A DNA stretch of 64,000 nt from Rhodanobacteraceae bacterium (GCA_004299705.1 SCQS01000032.1:1-64000), one strand, 5' to 3'; numbered from the stretch's first letter, positions 18,482-27,905 are shown. Notes: a model not told the origin generated them from the sequence alone. A program made the numbers and translations.

Positions 18482-19201
18482 ATGCTGTCCGCGCAGGGGC
18501 TGCAAAAAAGTTTTCGTTCGCGCCAGGTGGTGCAGGATTTCGGTTTCGAAATCAAGCAGGGCGAGGTCGTGGGCCTGCTTGGCCCCAACGGTGCCGGCAA
18601 GACTACCTGCTTCTATATGGTGGTCGGCCTGATCGAGCCCGACGGCGGACGCATCACGCTGGACGGCGAGGACATCACCGGACTGCCGATGCACCAGCGC
18701 GCGCGCAAGGGCATCGGCTACCTGCCGCAGGAAGCTTCGGTGTTCCGGCGCTTGAGCGTGGCCGACAACGTGATGGCGGTGCTGGAATTGCGCACCGACC
18801 TCGCCATCGGCGCACGCCGGCAGGAACTCGACGCGCTGCTGGAGGAATTGAAGATCACCCACATCGCCGGCCAGAAAGGCATCAGCCTTTCGGGCGGTGA
18901 ACGCCGCCGCGTGGAAATCGCGCGCGCGCTGGCGGCCAATCCGCGCTTCATGTTGCTGGACGAACCGTTCGCGGGCGTCGATCCGATTTCGGTGGGCGAA
19001 ATCCAGCGCATCGTGCGGCACCTGCGCGACCGTGGCATCGGCGTGCTGGTCACCGACCACAACGTGCGCGAGGCGCTCGGCATCTGCGAGCACGCCTACA
19101 TCCTCAACGAAGGCAAGGTGCTGGCACGCGGCACGCCCGCGGAAATCCTGGCGCACAAGCAGGTGCGCGAGGTGTATTTGGGACACGAGTTTAGAATGTA
19201 G
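18482..19201 (+). CDS. lptB: LPS export ABC transporter ATPase LptB
   Basis: A 239-residue ATPase powering LPS extraction. Walker [10 protein letters not shown] at 34-42, Q-loop '[11 protein letters not shown]', signature '[15 protein letters not shown]', Walker B '[12 protein letters not shown]' and switch 'VTDHNV' are all present. Starts three bases after the lptA stop. A decayed copy of the UCC-loop 3' module follows the stop. Confidence 0.96.
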   Translation: MLSAQGLQKSFRSRQVVQDFGFEIKQGEVVGLLGPNGAGKTTCFYMVVGLIEPDGGRITLDGEDITGLPMHQRARKGIGYLPQEASVFRRLSVADNVMAVLELRTDLAIGARRQELDALLEELKITHIAGQKGISLSGGERRRVEIARALAANPRFMLLDEPFAGVDPISVGEIQRIVRHLRDRGIGVLVTDHNVREALGICEHAYILNEGKVLARGTPAEILAHKQVREVYLGHEFRM

Positions 19202-19202
19202 T

Positions 19203-19290
19203 GCGACGGTCCATGATCGCTGCGCCCCGATGTCTGCCTGCAACTTGGCTGTTTCTCACCCGCGGGGTATCAGAGCGGTCTTCCCTGTCC
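19203..19290 (+). repeat. UCC-loop 3' module, decayed copy after lptB
   Basis: One base after the lptB stop is GCGACGG-TCCA-TGATCGC (19203-19220), and 56 bases on is GGTC-TTCCCT-GTCC (19277-19290) set in ATCAGAGCGG..CTGGCTTCTCACAACA, which aligns with ATCAGAACGG..CTGACTTTCCACAACA of the ftsH copy. The stems are partly broken but loops, spacing and flanks are kept. Sense to lptB. Other copies: 48192, 55811, 56065. Confidence 0.65.
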
Positions 19291-19418
19291 TGGCTTCTCA
19301 CAACAACCGCTCCGTGGAAAAGTCTTTGACTGCCGTGTGAAAGCAAAAATCGTGCCCACGCACTACCCCCGCGGATTGCAGTGATATACGATGCGGGCGA
19401 CTGTCCACGAACGTCGCC

Positions 19419-20852
19419 ATGAAACCAGGCATCCAGCTCCGCCAGTCACAATCACTTTCGCTGACGCCGCAGCTGCAGCAGGCGATCCGTCTGCTGCAGT
19501 TGTCGCAGATCGAATTGCAGACCGAGCTGCGTGAACTGGCGGAAGCCAATCCCCTGATCGAGCTCGACGGCGCGGACTCCGAGGAAGACGGCCCGGCCGA
19601 GTCTACTGCGACCAATGAAGCCGGCGATGTCGGCAGCGACGCCTCCGCGGATGGCGCCGATGACAGCGAATATTGGGACGAGCACTCGCCGCAAGTCATC
19701 GAATGGGCGCAATCCAACCGCGGCTTCGATGACGACGACACGGCAGAGCCCCAGGACGCCGCCCCCGAGGGCTTGCGCGAACACTTGCAGTGGCAAGTCA
19801 ATCTCAGCGGGTTTTCCACCCGCGCCGCCGCCATCGCCGCCGCCATCATCGACGCGCTGGATGACGACGGCTACCTGCGCGAAGGCCTGGAGCCGGTGCT
19901 GGCGGCACTGCGCGGCCTGGAGCCGCCCGTCGGCAAGGAAGAAGCAGAGGCTGTGCGGGTACGCGTCCAGCACTTCGAACCGGTCGGCGTCGCCAGCGTC
20001 GATCTGGGCGACTGCCTCGACGCGCAACTCGAACAACTGGATCCCGCAACCGAGGGCCGCGAACTCGCGCGCGCCATCGTCGCGGGCGAACTCGACCTGC
20101 TGGCGCGGCGCGACATCGCCAGGATCTCCAACCGCTTCAGTGCCTCCGAGGACGAAGTCATCGCCGCGATCACGCTGATCCGGGCACAGGATCCGCGCCC
20201 AGGCTCGCGCTTCGATCCGGCGCAGACCGAATACATCGCGCCCGACGCCTACGCCTTGAAGGTGGGCGGGCGCTGGCGCGTGTCGCTGTCGCCCGATTGC
20301 CAGCCGCGGCTGGCGATCAACCAGCACTACTGCAGCCTGATCGCGCGCGCGCAGCGCGGCGACGCGGCGTGGCTGCGCGGCCAGTTGCAGGAAGCCCGCT
20401 GGCTGATGAAAAGCCTGGAAGCCCGCGCCGACACCCTGCTGAAAGTCGCGCAGGCGATCGTGCGCACCCAGAGTGCATTCCTCGACTTCGGACCCGAAGC
20501 GATGAAACCGCTGGTGATGCGCGAGCTGGCCGAGGAACTCGGCCTGCACGAATCCACGATATCGCGCGTCACCACCCGCAAATACCTGCACACGCCGCGC
20601 GGCACCTTCGAATTCAAGCACTTCTTTTCGTCCAGCGTCGCCACCGAGGATGGCGGCAGCGCCTCGGCCACCGCGATCCAGGCCATGATCCGCAAACTGG
20701 TCGACGAGGAAGATGCCCGCAAGCCGCTTTCCGACCAGACCCTGACCGCGGAACTGAACCAGCGCGGCATCCATGTCGCGCGCCGCACCGTTGCGAAATA
20801 CCGCGAACAAATGCGCATTCCGAGTTCCAGCGAACGCCTGCGCGCGCGTTGA
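19419..20852 (+). CDS. rpoN: RNA polymerase sigma-54 factor
   Basis: A 477-residue sigma factor. Region I is Gln-rich (residues 1-50, 'QLRQSQSLSLTPQLQQAIRLLQLS'), region II is acidic (about 50-110), and region III holds the core-binding and DNA-binding parts. The RpoN box is ARRTVAKYRE at 454-463, which contacts the -24 element. Directly followed by hpf, hprK, rapZ and PTS genes as in many proteobacteria. Confidence 0.97.
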   Translation: MKPGIQLRQSQSLSLTPQLQQAIRLLQLSQIELQTELRELAEANPLIELDGADSEEDGPAESTATNEAGDVGSDASADGADDSEYWDEHSPQVIEWAQSNRGFDDDDTAEPQDAAPEGLREHLQWQVNLSGFSTRAAAIAAAIIDALDDDGYLREGLEPVLAALRGLEPPVGKEEAEAVRVRVQHFEPVGVASVDLGDCLDAQLEQLDPATEGRELARAIVAGELDLLARRDIARISNRFSASEDEVIAAITLIRAQDPRPGSRFDPAQTEYIAPDAYALKVGGRWRVSLSPDCQPRLAINQHYCSLIARAQRGDAAWLRGQLQEARWLMKSLEARADTLLKVAQAIVRTQSAFLDFGPEAMKPLVMRELAEELGLHESTISRVTTRKYLHTPRGTFEFKHFFSSSVATEDGGSASATAIQAMIRKLVDEEDARKPLSDQTLTAELNQRGIHVARRTVAKYREQMRIPSSSERLRAR

Positions 20853-21115
20853 CCATGCCTGACCGCGAAACGGAAAGTTCACGCCACCTCGGGCACGCTT
20901 GATGCATCGTTGTTCATGCGGTCACCCATGACCGCAAAAGCAAAACCCGGCATCCACACCGGACGTTTCACGAAAGCAGCATTCATGCAACTTTCCCCAT
21001 CTGCGACGATCACAAAGGAGTAGAGGCAAAAAACTTCACAACCGGCGCCGTCGAAGCGCCAAGTTCGGGGAACCATCCCGGGCTTCCGTTACCACCTGAT
21101 GCACAGGAGTCCACC
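20853..21115. other. rpoN-hpf intergenic region with hairpins
   Basis: Contains a perfect hairpin GCGGTCA-CCCA-TGACCGC (20918-20935), similar in shape to hairpin b of the UCC-loop 3' modules, then a smaller CCGG-CATCCACA-CCGG hairpin and an ACTTTCCCCA run like that after hairpin a. The hpf ribosome binding site CAGGAG lies 8-13 bases before the ATG. No gene is supported here. Confidence 0.45.
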
Positions 21116-21436
21116 ATGCAAACACAGGTCAGTGGTCACCAGATCGAAATCACGCCGGCCCTGCGCGACTACGTCGACGCCCGCCGCGAACGCCTCGTGC
21201 GACGTTTCGACAACCTGACTTCGCTCAATGTGGTGCTGGAGGTGGAAAAGAACCGGCTGGCCAACCGCGCCGAAGCCACCCTCGCCGCAGCCGGGGCGGT
21301 GTTGCACGCGGATGCGGTGGAGCAAGACATGTACGCCGCCATCGACGCGCTGTTCGACAAACTGGATGCACAGGTGCGCCGCCACAAGGACAAGAAAGCC
21401 ACGCACGATCGCGACGACATCCGCAACATGGCGTAG
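21116..21436 (+). CDS. hpf: Ribosome hibernation promoting factor (short type)
   Basis: A 106-residue HPF/RaiA-fold protein ('[38 protein letters not shown]'). It is the short form without the C-terminal dimerisation domain, so it would act like E. coli HPF in forming inactive 100S ribosomes. The position after rpoN is conserved. Confidence 0.93.
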   Translation: MQTQVSGHQIEITPALRDYVDARRERLVRRFDNLTSLNVVLEVEKNRLANRAEATLAAAGAVLHADAVEQDMYAAIDALFDKLDAQVRRHKDKKATHDRDDIRNMA

Positions 21437-21453
21437 CCAACACTGGCAGAATG

Positions 21454-21484
21454 TTCCCCGCCCGTCGCCATGGCGGGTGGGGAA
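21454..21484 (+). promoter_or_regulatory. Hairpin at the hprK start
   Basis: TTCCCC-GCCCG and CGGGT-GGGGAA can pair across a short loop, ending four bases before the GTG start of hprK. The purine-rich part likely used as ribosome binding site (GGTGGGGA) lies in the 3' arm, so folding would hide it. Whether it limits hprK translation is an inference. Confidence 0.5.
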
Positions 21485-21488
21485 TGAC

Positions 21489-22433
21489 GTGAACCGACTC
21501 AGCGCCAAAGAACTTTTCGAGGAAATCAAGGAACGCATGGCCCTGCGCTGGGTGGCGGGCCAGGCGGGCGCGGAGCGCGCGATCAAGGCCGGCGGGCCGG
21601 GCCAGCGCCGCCCGTCCGAGATCGGCTACCTCAACATCATCTATCCCAACAAGCTGCAGATCGTCGGCGGCGAGGAACTGAACTACCTCGACGGCCTCGA
21701 CTCGCGCCAGCGCTGGGAAACCGTGCAGAAAATCTTCGCGCAACAACCTGTCGCGCTGATCATCACCAAGGACCAGGCGGTGCCGGCCGACCTGCGCGAG
21801 GCCGCCGAGGAAACCGAAACCCCGCTGTGGGTCAGCGCGCGGCGCGGCCACGACCTGCTGACCTTCCTGCAATACAAGCTCGCGCGTGCGCTGGCGCCGC
21901 AGGTTACCCTGCACGGCGTGTTCATGGAGGTGCACTCGATCGGCGTGCTGATCACCGGCAGTCCCGGCAGCGGCAAGAGCGAACTGGCGCTGGAACTCAT
22001 CACCCGCGGCCACCGCCTGGTCGCCGACGACGCGCCCGAGTTCACCCTGATCGCGCCCGACGTGATCGACGGCACCTGCCCCGAGATCCTGCGCGACCTG
22101 CTGGAGGTGCGCGGCCTTGGCGTGCTCAACGTGCGCGAGATGTTCGGCCACACCGCCGTCAAGCAATCCAAGTACCTGCGCCTGATCGTGCACCTGCGCC
22201 CGGCCGGCGAAGAATCCGAGGACGCGATGGTGCGCCTGACCGGCGACGTCGGCACCTTTGACGTGCTGGACGTGAAGGTTCCACAGATCACCATTCCCGT
22301 CGCACCCGGCCGCAATCTCGCGGTACTGGTCGAGGCCGCGGTGCGCAGCCACATGCTGAAATCGCAGGGCATCGACCAGGCGCGCATTTTCATGGACCGC
22401 CAGGCCGCGCGCCTGCAACGTCAACCGGGCTAA
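21489..22433 (+). CDS. hprK: HPr(Ser) kinase/phosphorylase
   Basis: A 314-residue protein that phosphorylates and dephosphorylates Ser46 of HPr. An N-terminal MurF-like domain precedes the catalytic domain: HGV (His142), Walker A GSPGSGKS at 157-164, 'LVADDAPE' and the family signature '[17 protein letters not shown]'. The GTG at 21489 is the only start that gives the family length. HPr here keeps Ser46, so the pair is consistent. A MITE-like insertion directly follows the TAA stop. Confidence 0.93.
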   Translation: MNRLSAKELFEEIKERMALRWVAGQAGAERAIKAGGPGQRRPSEIGYLNIIYPNKLQIVGGEELNYLDGLDSRQRWETVQKIFAQQPVALIITKDQAVPADLREAAEETETPLWVSARRGHDLLTFLQYKLARALAPQVTLHGVFMEVHSIGVLITGSPGSGKSELALELITRGHRLVADDAPEFTLIAPDVIDGTCPEILRDLLEVRGLGVLNVREMFGHTAVKQSKYLRLIVHLRPAGEESEDAMVRLTGDVGTFDVLDVKVPQITIPVAPGRNLAVLVEAAVRSHMLKSQGIDQARIFMDRQAARLQRQPG

Positions 22434-22701
22434 GGGCCTGTTGACGCTATGCCACGTGGCCGCGCCGTTGGCCCTTTGCTTGCAGGGCAAGGAAGAGTGA
22501 GGAAGATGTATGTCGATACATAGACGAACGATGACACCGCCATGCGGGCAAAGGGTCCCGGCCCGAAGGGTTGCTCCGCAGCGGTCGCCATACGGCGGTG
22601 CGCGCCTTGACCATGGAACCACCGTGGCGCTGCGGCGCGCGCCTTGTCTGGCAACCGCTGCGGAAGCAACGCGGCTCGCGTGGCATAGCGTCAATAGGCC
22701 C
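22434..22701. mobile_element. 268-bp MITE-like element
   Basis: Terminal inverted repeats of 23 bp with one mismatch (GGGCCTGTTGACGCTATGCC.. at 22434-22456 and its complement at 22679-22701) bound the element, and TAA occurs directly on both sides (22431-22433 and 22702-22704), as expected for a 3-bp target duplication. No transposase is encoded. The right half (about 22571-22671) is a large imperfect palindrome with arms near 37 bases, and a GTAT-GTCG-ATAC hairpin lies near 22509. It sits between hprK and rapZ and could alter their co-transcription. Confidence 0.8.
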
Positions 22702-22705
22702 TAAC

Positions 22706-23587
22706 ATGCCGACCACCGACACATCGCACGATCCCACCCGCGTCGTGGTCCTCACCGGCCTCTCCGGCGCCGGCAAGACCATCGCCCTGCGCGCTTTCGA
22801 GGATCTCGGTTTTTATTGTGTCGACAACCTGCCGACCACCCTGCTGCCCTCGCTGTACCGCGCCCTGACGGACGGTGGGCGCGACCTGCCGCGCGGCGTC
22901 GCGGTCGGCGTGGACGTGCGCAGCCGCGGCGACCTCGAGCGCATGCCCGAGGCCCTGTCCAAACTGGCCGAAGCCGGGGCCGACCCCGAACTGGTGTTCC
23001 TGGAATCCAGCGACGAAGTACTGCTGAAGCGCTACGCCAGCAGCCGCCGTCGGCATCCGCTTTCCGAGCATGGCCGTTCACTGGTCGACGCCATCGCCGA
23101 GGAACGCCGCCGTTTGCGGCCGTTGCTGGCCATTGCCAACCGTTCGATCGACACCAGCGACAGCAACGTGCACCAGTTGCGGCGCCTGATCGCGACCGAT
23201 TTCGGCGGCAGCAGCGGCGGCCTGACCCTGATGTTCGAATCCTTCGCCTACGGCCGCGGCCTGCCACCCGACTGCGACTTCGTGTTCGATGCGCGCTGCC
23301 TGCCCAACCCGCATTGGGATCCGCGTTTGCGCCCGTTTTCCGGGCAGGACGCGCCGGTGCGCGAATTCCTGGATGGCCAGGGACTCGTAGTACAATATCT
23401 GGCTGACATACGACACTTCCTGGATGCGTGGCTGCCGCGTTTCGAGAGCGAAGACAAGGGCTACCTGACCGTCGCCATTGGTTGTACCGGCGGCAGGCAT
23501 CGTTCGGTCTACCTGGCCGAGCGCCTTGCCGAGCACTATCGCGCCAGCCGTGACCAGGTACTCACCTTCCATCGCGAACTCGAGTGA
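22706..23587 (+). CDS. rapZ: RNase adapter protein RapZ
   Basis: A 293-residue protein with an N-terminal P-loop (VVVLTGLSGAGKTIALRAFED, about 13-33) and a C-terminal domain containing 'VAIGCTGGRHRSVYLAERL', the RNA- and metabolite-binding region. In E. coli RapZ presents sRNA GlmZ to RNase E to tune glmS. The ATG at 22706 starts just after the MITE right end; longer frames into the MITE are not conserved. Confidence 0.93.
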   Translation: MPTTDTSHDPTRVVVLTGLSGAGKTIALRAFEDLGFYCVDNLPTTLLPSLYRALTDGGRDLPRGVAVGVDVRSRGDLERMPEALSKLAEAGADPELVFLESSDEVLLKRYASSRRRHPLSEHGRSLVDAIAEERRRLRPLLAIANRSIDTSDSNVHQLRRLIATDFGGSSGGLTLMFESFAYGRGLPPDCDFVFDARCLPNPHWDPRLRPFSGQDAPVREFLDGQGLVVQYLADIRHFLDAWLPRFESEDKGYLTVAIGCTGGRHRSVYLAERLAEHYRASRDQVLTFHRELE

Positions 23588-23648
23588 CCGGCGGCAGCGG
23601 TTGGACTGAATCTTGCACGCCCCGGTTATTCCCCTCGCCCGTACTGCC

Positions 23649-24077
23649 ATGACCACGGCCACCGCCCTACACGTTGAACCCGCCCCGCCGGCGGGCATCC
23701 TGCTGCTGACCCACGAGGAGATCGGCCGTGCGCTGATCGCCGCCGCCCAGCACGTGATGCCACGCCTGCCCCGCCAACTCGACACGCTGGAAGTCAACGC
23801 CAACGATGACCCTGCGCCGGTGCTGCAGTCCGCCGCCCGCGCCGCGCGTGCGCTCGACCGCGGCGGCGGCGTGCTGGTACTGTCCGACCTGTATGGTTCG
23901 ACGCCCTGCAACATCGCCAACAAGCTGGCCGGGCTTGGCGTGCGCGCGCGCTGCGTGTCCGGCCTCAATCTGCCGATGCTGCTGCGGGTGCTCAACTACC
24001 CCGACAAGCCACTCGATGAACTGGCCGAAGTCGCGGCCTGCGGCGGCCGCGGCGGGATTTGCATCGACAAGGTGTGA
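23649..24077 (+). CDS. PTS EIIA component, mannose/sorbose type
   Basis: A 142-residue EIIA of the Man family. The phosphorylated His is in 'GILLLTHEEIGRALI' (near residue 21), and 'GVLVLSDLYGSTPCNIA' is the conserved family segment. No EIIB, EIIC or EIID is nearby, so it probably serves regulation rather than sugar uptake, as in other Xanthomonadales with hprK-rapZ-EIIA-HPr-EI. Confidence 0.9.
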   Translation: MTTATALHVEPAPPAGILLLTHEEIGRALIAAAQHVMPRLPRQLDTLEVNANDDPAPVLQSAARAARALDRGGGVLVLSDLYGSTPCNIANKLAGLGVRARCVSGLNLPMLLRVLNYPDKPLDELAEVAACGGRGGICIDKV

Positions 24078-24107
24078 CGGGACTCGGGAAAGTGTAAAGC
24101 ACGTCCT

Positions 24108-24210
24108 CACCCCCTTCCGCAGGAAGCGGGTCGGTGCGAAGCATCGGGGGGATGTCGAGGCGCGAACAAAAGCCATCCCCCTTGATCCCCCTTCGTTCCG
24201 AAGGGGGAAG
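24108..24210 (+). repeat. Two-module hairpin element (family X/Y), copy C
   Basis: Lies between the EIIA stop and ptsH, sense to both. CACCCCCTTCC/GGAAGCGGGT (one mismatch), CGGTGC/GCATCG (a G-T pair), GGGGGGATG, then GCCATCCCCCTTG and CCCCCTTCG/CGAAGGGGG. A fragment of the heptamer repeat (GGGACTCGGGA) lies just before it. Confidence 0.88.
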
Positions 24211-24264
24211 CCGGAGCGGGGCTTCTGGTAACGTAACCGAATGCCGCCATCCCGGAACGTGCCA

Positions 24265-24534
24265 ATGCTCGAAAAGGAAATCGTGGTCAGCAACAAACTC
24301 GGCTTGCACGCGCGCGCCTCGGCCAAGCTGGTGCAACTGGTGCAGGGCTTCAAATCCACGATCTGGCTGGTCAGCGGCGGTCGCGAGGTGAACGCCAAGA
24401 GCATCATGGGCGTGATGATGCTGGCCGCCGGCATCGGCACGCCATTGACCCTGCGCGCCGAAGGCCCGGACGAGGCCCAGGCGCTGGCTGCGGTCGCCGA
24501 CCTGTTCGACCGCAAGTTCGACGAGGGCGCATGA
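24265..24534 (+). CDS. ptsH: Phosphocarrier protein HPr
   Basis: An 89-residue HPr. His15 in NKLGLHARASA accepts phosphate from enzyme I, and Ser46 in VNAKSIMGVMML is the HprK site. The ATG at 24265 gives both residues their standard numbers; an upstream in-frame ATG at 24241 would add eight residues. The stop overlaps the ptsI start. Confidence 0.95.
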   Translation: MLEKEIVVSNKLGLHARASAKLVQLVQGFKSTIWLVSGGREVNAKSIMGVMMLAAGIGTPLTLRAEGPDEAQALAAVADLFDRKFDEGA

Positions 24535-26267
24535 GGCGTGTCTTCACCGGCCATCCCGCGGCGCCCGGCATGGCGCTGGGACGTGTGCGCCTGGAGCAGC
24601 CGGCGCGCTTCAGCATCGACAACACTCCCCTGCCGGACTCCGAAACGGACGCCGAGGTCGCGCGGCTGGAGCGCGCCTTCGCCGTCGCCCGCGAAGACAT
24701 GGCCGAACTGCGCCGCAAGCTGCATGGCGCCTTGGCACGCGAGGTCGGCGAGTTCATCGATGCGCACGCGCAGTTGCTCGACGACCCGGAACTGCTCGAG
24801 GGCCTGCGCGCCATGATCCGCAAGGGTCATTACCGCGCCGCCGCGGCGCTGAAAGCCCAGCGCGACCGGCTGGTCGCGGTGTTCGATGACATGGACGACC
24901 CCTACCTGCGCAGCCGCGGCGAGGATGTCGACCACGTGATCGCACGCGTGCAAAGCGCGCTGGCGCGCCAGACCAGCAGCGAGGAAAAGAAACTCGCCAC
25001 GCGCGTGGGCGAAATCCTGGTCACCGAAAGCGTGGCGCCGGGCGAACTCGCGCACATGGCGGGCCACGGCATCCTCGCGGTGGTGGCCCGTTCCGGCAGC
25101 CCGTATTCGCACAGCGCGATCCTGGCGCGCAGCCTGCACCTGCCGATGCTGGTCAACGCCGAGGGCGTGCTGGAAGACCTGCGCGACGGCGACCTTGCGC
25201 TGGTCGACGGCGTGCGCGGTGAAGTCGTGGTGCACCCGACCGCGCAGGATCTCGCGCAATACCGCAACTGGCAGCGCGAGGCGCTGCGCGAGGATCAGCG
25301 GCTGGCCGAGCTCGCGCACGCCGAAACCCGCACCCGCGACGGCCACAAGCTGCGCCTGTTCGCCAACGCCGAGCGCCCCGAGGACATCGAACGCGCGCGC
25401 GCCCTGGGGGTTGCCGGCATCGGCTTGTATCGCACCGAATTCCTGTTTCTCGCCAGCACTGGCCTGCCCAGCGAGGACGAACAGTTCGTCGCCTACCGTG
25501 ACGTCGTGCTGAGTGCAGGCGGCCTGCCGGTCACCCTGCGCACGCTTGATCTCGGCGCCGACAAGGCCGACGCAGCGGGCCTGGTGGCGGCAGCGGAACC
25601 CAACCCGGCGCTGGGCGTTCGAGGCGTGCGCCTGTCGTTGCGCCAGCCCGACGTGTTCGTGACGCAACTGCGTGCGATCCTGCGCGCGAGTTGTTACGGT
25701 CCGCTGCGTATCCTGGTGCCGATGATCACCGACGCCACGGAACTGGTCGAGGTGCGTCGCCTGCTCGAAGCCTGCGCGCGCGACTTGCGCACCGCCGGCC
25801 ACGAAATCCCCGACCAGTTCGAACTCGGCGCGATGGTCGAGGTGCCCGCTGCCGCGATCAACGTGCGCGCGCTGCTGGACGTCGCCGATTTCCTCGCGAT
25901 CGGCAGCAACGACTTGACCCAATACGTGCTGGCCGCCGATCGCAACAACGACCAGCTTGGCAAGCTTTACCAACCTTCGCATCCCGCGGTGTTGCGCATG
26001 CTGGCTTGGGTGATCGGCCGCGCGCGTGTCGCGCGCAAACCCGTATGCCTGTGCGGCGAGATCGCGGGCGACCCCGCCTTCGCGCCGATCCTGATCGCGC
26101 TCGGCCTGGACGATTTCAGCATGCTGCCCGACAGCATTCTTTCGCAACGCGACGCGTTGTCGCGTTGCGATCGCAAGCGTTTGCGCGCACTCGCGCCGCG
26201 CCTGCTGCGCGCACGCGACAACGAAGCCATCACGGCCCTGCTGGACAAGGCGCAACCTGCGGCTTGA
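24531..26267 (+). CDS. ptsI: PTS enzyme I
   Basis: A 578-residue phosphoenolpyruvate-protein phosphotransferase. Domains: HPr-binding and phospho-His domain (His194 in SGSPYSHSAILARSL), swivel, and a C-terminal PEP-binding barrel ('RTEFLFLA', 'LRTLDLGADK', 'FLAIGSNDLTQYVLAADR', catalytic Cys in VCLCGEIAGD). There is no N-terminal GAF domain, so it is PtsI-like rather than PtsP. Last gene of the rpoN-PTS series. Confidence 0.95.
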   Translation: MRRVFTGHPAAPGMALGRVRLEQPARFSIDNTPLPDSETDAEVARLERAFAVAREDMAELRRKLHGALAREVGEFIDAHAQLLDDPELLEGLRAMIRKGHYRAAAALKAQRDRLVAVFDDMDDPYLRSRGEDVDHVIARVQSALARQTSSEEKKLATRVGEILVTESVAPGELAHMAGHGILAVVARSGSPYSHSAILARSLHLPMLVNAEGVLEDLRDGDLALVDGVRGEVVVHPTAQDLAQYRNWQREALREDQRLAELAHAETRTRDGHKLRLFANAERPEDIERARALGVAGIGLYRTEFLFLASTGLPSEDEQFVAYRDVVLSAGGLPVTLRTLDLGADKADAAGLVAAAEPNPALGVRGVRLSLRQPDVFVTQLRAILRASCYGPLRILVPMITDATELVEVRRLLEACARDLRTAGHEIPDQFELGAMVEVPAAAINVRALLDVADFLAIGSNDLTQYVLAADRNNDQLGKLYQPSHPAVLRMLAWVIGRARVARKPVCLCGEIAGDPAFAPILIALGLDDFSMLPDSILSQRDALSRCDRKRLRALAPRLLRARDNEAITALLDKAQPAA

Positions 26268-26343
26268 ACCCGCCGCGCAAGGGTGCATAGGTTCATCTGC
26301 CGCGTTTATGATCCCGCTGGTTTCGCCCATCAGGAGACTCGCC

Positions 26344-27783
26344 ATGCCCCGCCATTTGCTCTTTGTCGCACTGACAGCGGCATTGGTCACCCCCGCTGCA
26401 TTCGCCGCCAACACCAGCCTTACGATCTACCACGCCGACAACGACAGCCTGTTTTCGGGCAGCACGCAGGGCACGCTCGACGCCGGCCACGCACTGGTGC
26501 ACGAACAACGCGCGCTGGAAATCGCAGCGGGCAACCACGAGATCCGCGTCGGCAATCTGCCGGCCACGCTCGATCCGGAAGCCATCGCGGTGGGTTTCGG
26601 CAAGGGGCAAGGCGTTTCGGTATTGGGGCAGCGCGTGCTGCTGGCCAATGCCAGCAGCAACGGCGCGTTGGATGGTGCGATCGGCAACCAGGTGGAAGTG
26701 CAAACCCGCAGCGGGGGCGTTGCGGGCGATCTGGTCGGCGCATCCGACAACGGCGTGCTGATCCGCACCGCGGATGGCAAGATTCACCTGATCCACGACT
26801 ACACCTCGGTGACCCTTCCACCGGATTCCGTGTCCGGTGGCAGCTCGCTGCTGCTGGATGTCGATGCCAAGGCTTCCGGCCAACGCCATGCGCAGCTCAC
26901 CTACACCACGTCCGGGCTCGGCTGGCGCGCGGCCTACACCGCGACGCTCGCGAACGGCAATGGCTGCAGCATGCAATTCAAACCCGAAGCGAGCATCGCC
27001 AACCGCAGCGGGCGCGATTACCGCGGCGCGGACATCAAGCTGGTCGCGGGCCAACCCAACCTCGGCAATCGCGGCGTGCGCATGTACAGCATGGCCAAGG
27101 CGCCCGCGCCCATGGCGGCCGCGGCGATGCCCGCGCAAGCGACACTCGGCGACTACCGCAGCTTCACCCTGCCCGGCGCGGTGAACCTGCCGAACGGCAC
27201 GGTGACGCTGACGCCGCTGTACGCGACCCGGCAACTGTCCTGCCAGCGCGAGTACGTGATCGAGGACGGTGGCGCGTACTACCCGCCGCACCCCAACACC
27301 AACGACTACGGCGCACAGGACTACAAGGATCGCGCGATCGCGAGCACGCTCGCGTTCACCGCACCGGAAAACCTGCCCGCCGGCACCCTGCGCGCGTGGA
27401 TCAGCGACCGCGGCGGTGCGCCCGCGCTGCTGGGCGAAGGCGCCGTCGCCGACACGCCCAAGGGCCAGCGCGTGTCGGTCGAACTGGGGCAAAGCTTCGA
27501 CCGGCGCGCCAGCCGCGAGCGCACCGCGTTCCATGTCGATGCCAAGGCGCACACGATGAGCGAGTCGTACAAGATCACGCTCACGAACGGTGGCGACGCG
27601 GCGCGCACGGTGACGTTGCGCGAACACCCCAACCGCTGGCGCGAGTGGAGCGTGGCCAACTCCAGCCTCAAGCCAGCGAAGCAAACACCGCAATTGCTGG
27701 AATTCAAGGTGCCGGTGCCGGCGAACGGCGGCGCCACGCTCACCTATACGGTGAAGTACACGTGGACGACGCAGGATTTGTGA
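26344..27783 (+). CDS. DUF4139 domain secreted protein
   Basis: A 479-residue protein with a signal peptide (residues 1-21). The body matches the DUF4139 family: an N-terminal beta domain (about 25-190) and a C-terminal region with 'YTTSGLGWRAAYTATL', a conserved mid-family motif, and a final 'FKVPVPANGGATLTYTVKYTW'. Function unknown; such proteins are exported and beta-rich. TCAGGAG seven bases or so before the ATG supports the start. Confidence 0.85.
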   Translation: MPRHLLFVALTAALVTPAAFAANTSLTIYHADNDSLFSGSTQGTLDAGHALVHEQRALEIAAGNHEIRVGNLPATLDPEAIAVGFGKGQGVSVLGQRVLLANASSNGALDGAIGNQVEVQTRSGGVAGDLVGASDNGVLIRTADGKIHLIHDYTSVTLPPDSVSGGSSLLLDVDAKASGQRHAQLTYTTSGLGWRAAYTATLANGNGCSMQFKPEASIANRSGRDYRGADIKLVAGQPNLGNRGVRMYSMAKAPAPMAAAAMPAQATLGDYRSFTLPGAVNLPNGTVTLTPLYATRQLSCQREYVIEDGGAYYPPHPNTNDYGAQDYKDRAIASTLAFTAPENLPAGTLRAWISDRGGAPALLGEGAVADTPKGQRVSVELGQSFDRRASRERTAFHVDAKAHTMSESYKITLTNGGDAARTVTLREHPNRWREWSVANSSLKPAKQTPQLLEFKVPVPANGGATLTYTVKYTWTTQDL

Positions 27784-27900
27784 AGAATCCGGACTCGGAC
27801 TGCGGAGGCAGGATGCCGGAGCGAACATCGGCGTAGCCGATGGCCACGGAGCTCTCGGCCATGGATGGCAGTTCTTGGAGGCGAGCCGCAGGAAGCGGCG
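27784..27900. repeat. GTCATTCC-type repeat, partial copy
   Basis: The stretch reading GCAGGATGCCGGAGCGAAC, ATCGGCGTAGCCGATGG and GGCCATGGATGGC matches, in inverse orientation, the middle of the 30449-30639 copy, and its CACGGAGCTCT-GGCCATGGATGGC part matches the 4724-4861 copy. The bounding GTCATTCC ends are missing, so it is a fragment. It directly follows the DUF4139 stop. Confidence 0.6.
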
Positions 27901-27905
27901 AGTTT

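Noticed and set aside
20879-21076. 65-codon minus-strand frame between rpoN and hpf
   Set aside because: No ribosome binding site, no recognisable domain, and it overlaps structured repeat-like DNA.
22571-22705. N-terminal extension of rapZ into the MITE
   Set aside because: The extra residues come from the mobile element; RapZ homology starts near the ATG at 22706.
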